From Pseudomonas gingeri (GTDB taxonomy: Bacteria; Pseudomonadota; Gammaproteobacteria; Pseudomonadales; Pseudomonadaceae): a stretch of 64,000 nucleotides of DNA. Each line of letters begins with the position of its first letter. Position 1 is the first letter of the stretch. The translations under genes and the position numbers were made by a program. Of this stretch, positions 62,306 through 64,000 are shown piece after piece. The notes under the pieces were generated by a model, which was given only the letters and a program-made list of their open reading frames with translations, was not told where the DNA came from and searched no databases. The stretch spans positions 62,001 to 126,000 of the forward strand of contig NZ_JACAQA010000041.1 in NCBI RefSeq assembly GCF_013385425.1, in the 5' to 3' direction.

Positions 62306-63694
62306 TCATTCGAGTTCGTCGCTGGCGGCGGTGCCGACGCTGTCGAAGCTCAAACCGTGTTTGCGCAGCTTGTCGTGCAGGGTCTTGCGCGGAATACCCA
62401 AGGCTTCGGCCAGGCTGCGCAGCGAGCCGTGAGCGCGCGCCAGTTCGGCGGCGATCAGGGATTTCTCGAAGTGCTCCACCTGCTCGCTCAAGTTGCCGCC
62501 CGGGTGCCCGGCAATGTTCGTATCGAGATTTTCCGGCGTGTTGTCCAGGGCCAGTTCCAGGCCCAGGGCGAAGCGCTCCGCGGCATTTTGCAGTTCGCGG
62601 ACATTGCCCGGCCAGGTATGCCGCAACAGCAGGCCGCGTTGCGCCGGTTGCAGGGTATGGGGCGGCAGGCCGTGGCGCGCGCTGGCTTCGTCGGCAAAGT
62701 GCTGGAACAGTATCAGCGCGTCTTCACCGCGTTCGCGCAGGGGCGGAATCCGCAGCGGCGCGACATTCAGGCGGTAGTACAGGTCAGCCCGGAAGCGCCC
62801 CTGGTCTGCCGCCTGGCGCAGGTCTTCCTTGGTGGCGGCGATCACGCGGATATCCAGGGGGATCTGCTGGTTGCCGCCGAGGCGTTCGACCACCCGCTCC
62901 TGCAACAGCCGCAGCAGCTTGACCTGTACGTCCAGGCTCATGCTTTCGATTTCATCGAGGAACAGGGTGCCGCCATTGGCGAATTCGAACTTGCCGATCC
63001 GGCGTTTCTGCGCCCCGGTAAAGGCCCCCGGTTCATGGCCGAAGAGCTCGCTTTCCACCACCGACTCGGCCAGGGCCCCGGCGTTGATCGCCACAAAGGG
63101 ACCGTTGCGGCGGTTCGACAGGTCGTGCAGCGCCCGCGCCACGACCTCCTTGCCGGCGCCGGTCTCGCCGAGGATCAACACATCGGCGCGGGTCGCCGCC
63201 AGGGCGCCGATCTGTTCGCGCAGGCGCAGCATCAGCGGCGAGTGCCCGACCAGTCGCGCACTGAGTTCCTGGCGGTCACTCAACGCCAGGCGCAGGCTGC
63301 GGTTGTCCAGTACCAGGCGGCGCCAGGCCAGGGCCCGGCGTACGCTGTCGAGCAAAGCGTCGCTGGCGAAGGGCTTCTCGAGGAAGTCATAGGCGCCGGC
63401 CCGCATGGCCTCTACGGCCAGGGGCACATCGCCGTGACCGGTGATCAGCAGCACCGGCAGTTCCGGGTCCTGGTCATGCAGCTCCTTGAGCAGCTCCAGG
63501 CCATCCATGCCCGGCATGCGGATGTCGCTGACGATCACGCCTGGCCAGTCGCGCTCGATCTGCGCGGCCAGGCCCTGGGCTTCGGCCAGCGGCAGGATCT
63601 TCAGGCCGGCCAGGTCCAGGGTCTGGCTCAGGGCCTGGCGCAGGTGGGGATCGTCGTCGATCAGCACCACCTGGATCTGGTGGTCGATTTTCAT
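62306..63694 (-). CDS. dctD: Sigma-54-dependent response regulator DctD
   Basis: 462 residues. Receiver with Asp57 in VIVSDIRMPG; AAA+ domain with Walker A GETGAGKE, the sigma-54-contacting GAFTGA and Walker B GGTLFLDEIE; C-terminal Fis HTH (GSLRSLAEALGIPRKTLHDK). It activates C4-dicarboxylate uptake genes (dctA or dctPQM) when phosphorylated by DctB. ATG overlaps the dctB stop. Confidence 0.9.
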   Translation of the reverse strand: MKIDHQIQVVLIDDDPHLRQALSQTLDLAGLKILPLAEAQGLAAQIERDWPGVIVSDIRMPGMDGLELLKELHDQDPELPVLLITGHGDVPLAVEAMRAGAYDFLEKPFASDALLDSVRRALAWRRLVLDNRSLRLALSDRQELSARLVGHSPLMLRLREQIGALAATRADVLILGETGAGKEVVARALHDLSNRRNGPFVAINAGALAESVVESELFGHEPGAFTGAQKRRIGKFEFANGGTLFLDEIESMSLDVQVKLLRLLQERVVERLGGNQQIPLDIRVIAATKEDLRQAADQGRFRADLYYRLNVAPLRIPPLRERGEDALILFQHFADEASARHGLPPHTLQPAQRGLLLRHTWPGNVRELQNAAERFALGLELALDNTPENLDTNIAGHPGGNLSEQVEHFEKSLIAAELARAHGSLRSLAEALGIPRKTLHDKLRKHGLSFDSVGTAASDELE

Positions 63695-64000
63695 ACACTC
63701 GAGTCCTCGGGTGGTTGCAAGCTGACCCCGGGCGCGCCGGCGCGCATCCGCAGGGTGATCAAGGCGCCGCCGTCGCGGTGGTTGGCAAACAGTAACTCGC
63801 CACCGAAGGCGCGCATCAGCGAATCGCAGATCGCCAGCCCCAGGCCCAGGCCTTGGGTCCGCGTCTTGGTGGTGTAGAACGGCTCGCCGGCGCGGTCCAG
63901 GGCTTCCAGGCAGAAGCCCGGGCCATTGTCGCGAATCGTCAGGCTGACGCCCTGTTCGGAAGATTGCGCACTCAGCCAGAGCTTACGCGGCGGGCCCTTC
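63691..64000 (-). CDS. dctB: C-terminal part of sensor kinase DctB (cut by the window edge)
   Basis: The last 102 codons are visible. Read on the minus strand from 64000 they contain the ATPase boxes TIRDNGPGF and TRTQGLGLGLAICDSL, then GALITLRMR and the tail PEDSSV. It ends in TGA overlapping the dctD start. The name follows from the pairing with DctD. Confidence 0.85.
   Translation of the reverse strand, partial: KGPPRKLWLSAQSSEQGVSLTIRDNGPGFCLEALDRAGEPFYTTKTRTQGLGLGLAICDSLMRAFGGELLFANHRDGGALITLRMRAGAPGVSLQPPEDSSV

Overview
The window looks like a chromosomal segment of a fluorescent-group Pseudomonas. It is GC-rich, with many REP doublets built on the GCGGGCAAGCC..CTCCTACA theme. Its gene order matches blocks I remember from P. 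aeruginosa: spuI-spuABCDEFGH followed by the hacB acylase, the cysQ-nudE-yrfG-LysR-fdhD-fdh block, and dctBD. The genus call rests on gene content and remembered synteny, not on a search.

Layout. 1-4.1 kb: the 3' part of a DszA/NtaA-type flavin monooxygenase and a metQNI-type importer. 4.2-6.1 kb: a lone MacB-type permease and a small methyltransferase. 6.3-7.75 kb: two tandem paralogues of a small DUF6124/DUF3077-type protein, each behind a nearly identical promoter and structured leader. 8.0-13.5 kb: the minus-strand ssuEADCBF sulfonate operon and the lsfA peroxiredoxin. 13.9-15.2 kb: an OprD porin. 15.9-19.4 kb: tauABCD. 19.5-31 kb: a TetR regulator and the complete polyamine uptake/catabolism cluster. 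31-39 kb: GlxA/HD and AraC/AhpD-like divergent pairs, the acylase, an alpha/beta hydrolase and a thioesterase. 39-48 kb: a complete minus-strand chemosensory cluster (MCP, CheY, STAS, CheA, MCP, CheW, CheR, CheD, CheB) followed by a NarL-type regulator. 48.5-50.2 kb: small envelope proteins. 50.4-53.5 kb: a LodA/GoxA-type quinoprotein oxidase with its LodB flavoprotein. 53.7-55.65 kb: an AlbA_2/HATPase protein that appears inserted at the 3' end of the next gene. 55.8-59.5 kb: formate-dehydrogenase-like oxidoreductase, fdhD and a decayed LysR gene. 59.6-64 kb: yrfG, nudE, cysQ, a thioesterase and dctD/dctB (cut by the window edge).

Functional themes. The first 20 kb is mostly about scavenging sulfur: sulfonate and taurine import, oxygenolytic release of sulfite, flavin reduction, a peroxiredoxin and a methionine-type importer. 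The next block imports putrescine and spermidine and degrades them by glutamylation and transamination.

Most interesting signals. (1) Each DUF6124-type gene has three 8-nt elements (leader, middle, Shine-Dalgarno region) in which the middle is complementary to the other two. Between the two gene copies all three elements change together. This is compensatory evidence for an RBS-masking RNA switch with a terminated leader RNA, like C4 antisense RNA. (2) The last codons of the fdh-like gene occur a second time 2.18 kb away, on the far side of a single AlbA_2/HATPase gene, which suggests a tiny integrated element. (3) The LysR gene beside fdhD looks like an in-frame-deleted relic.
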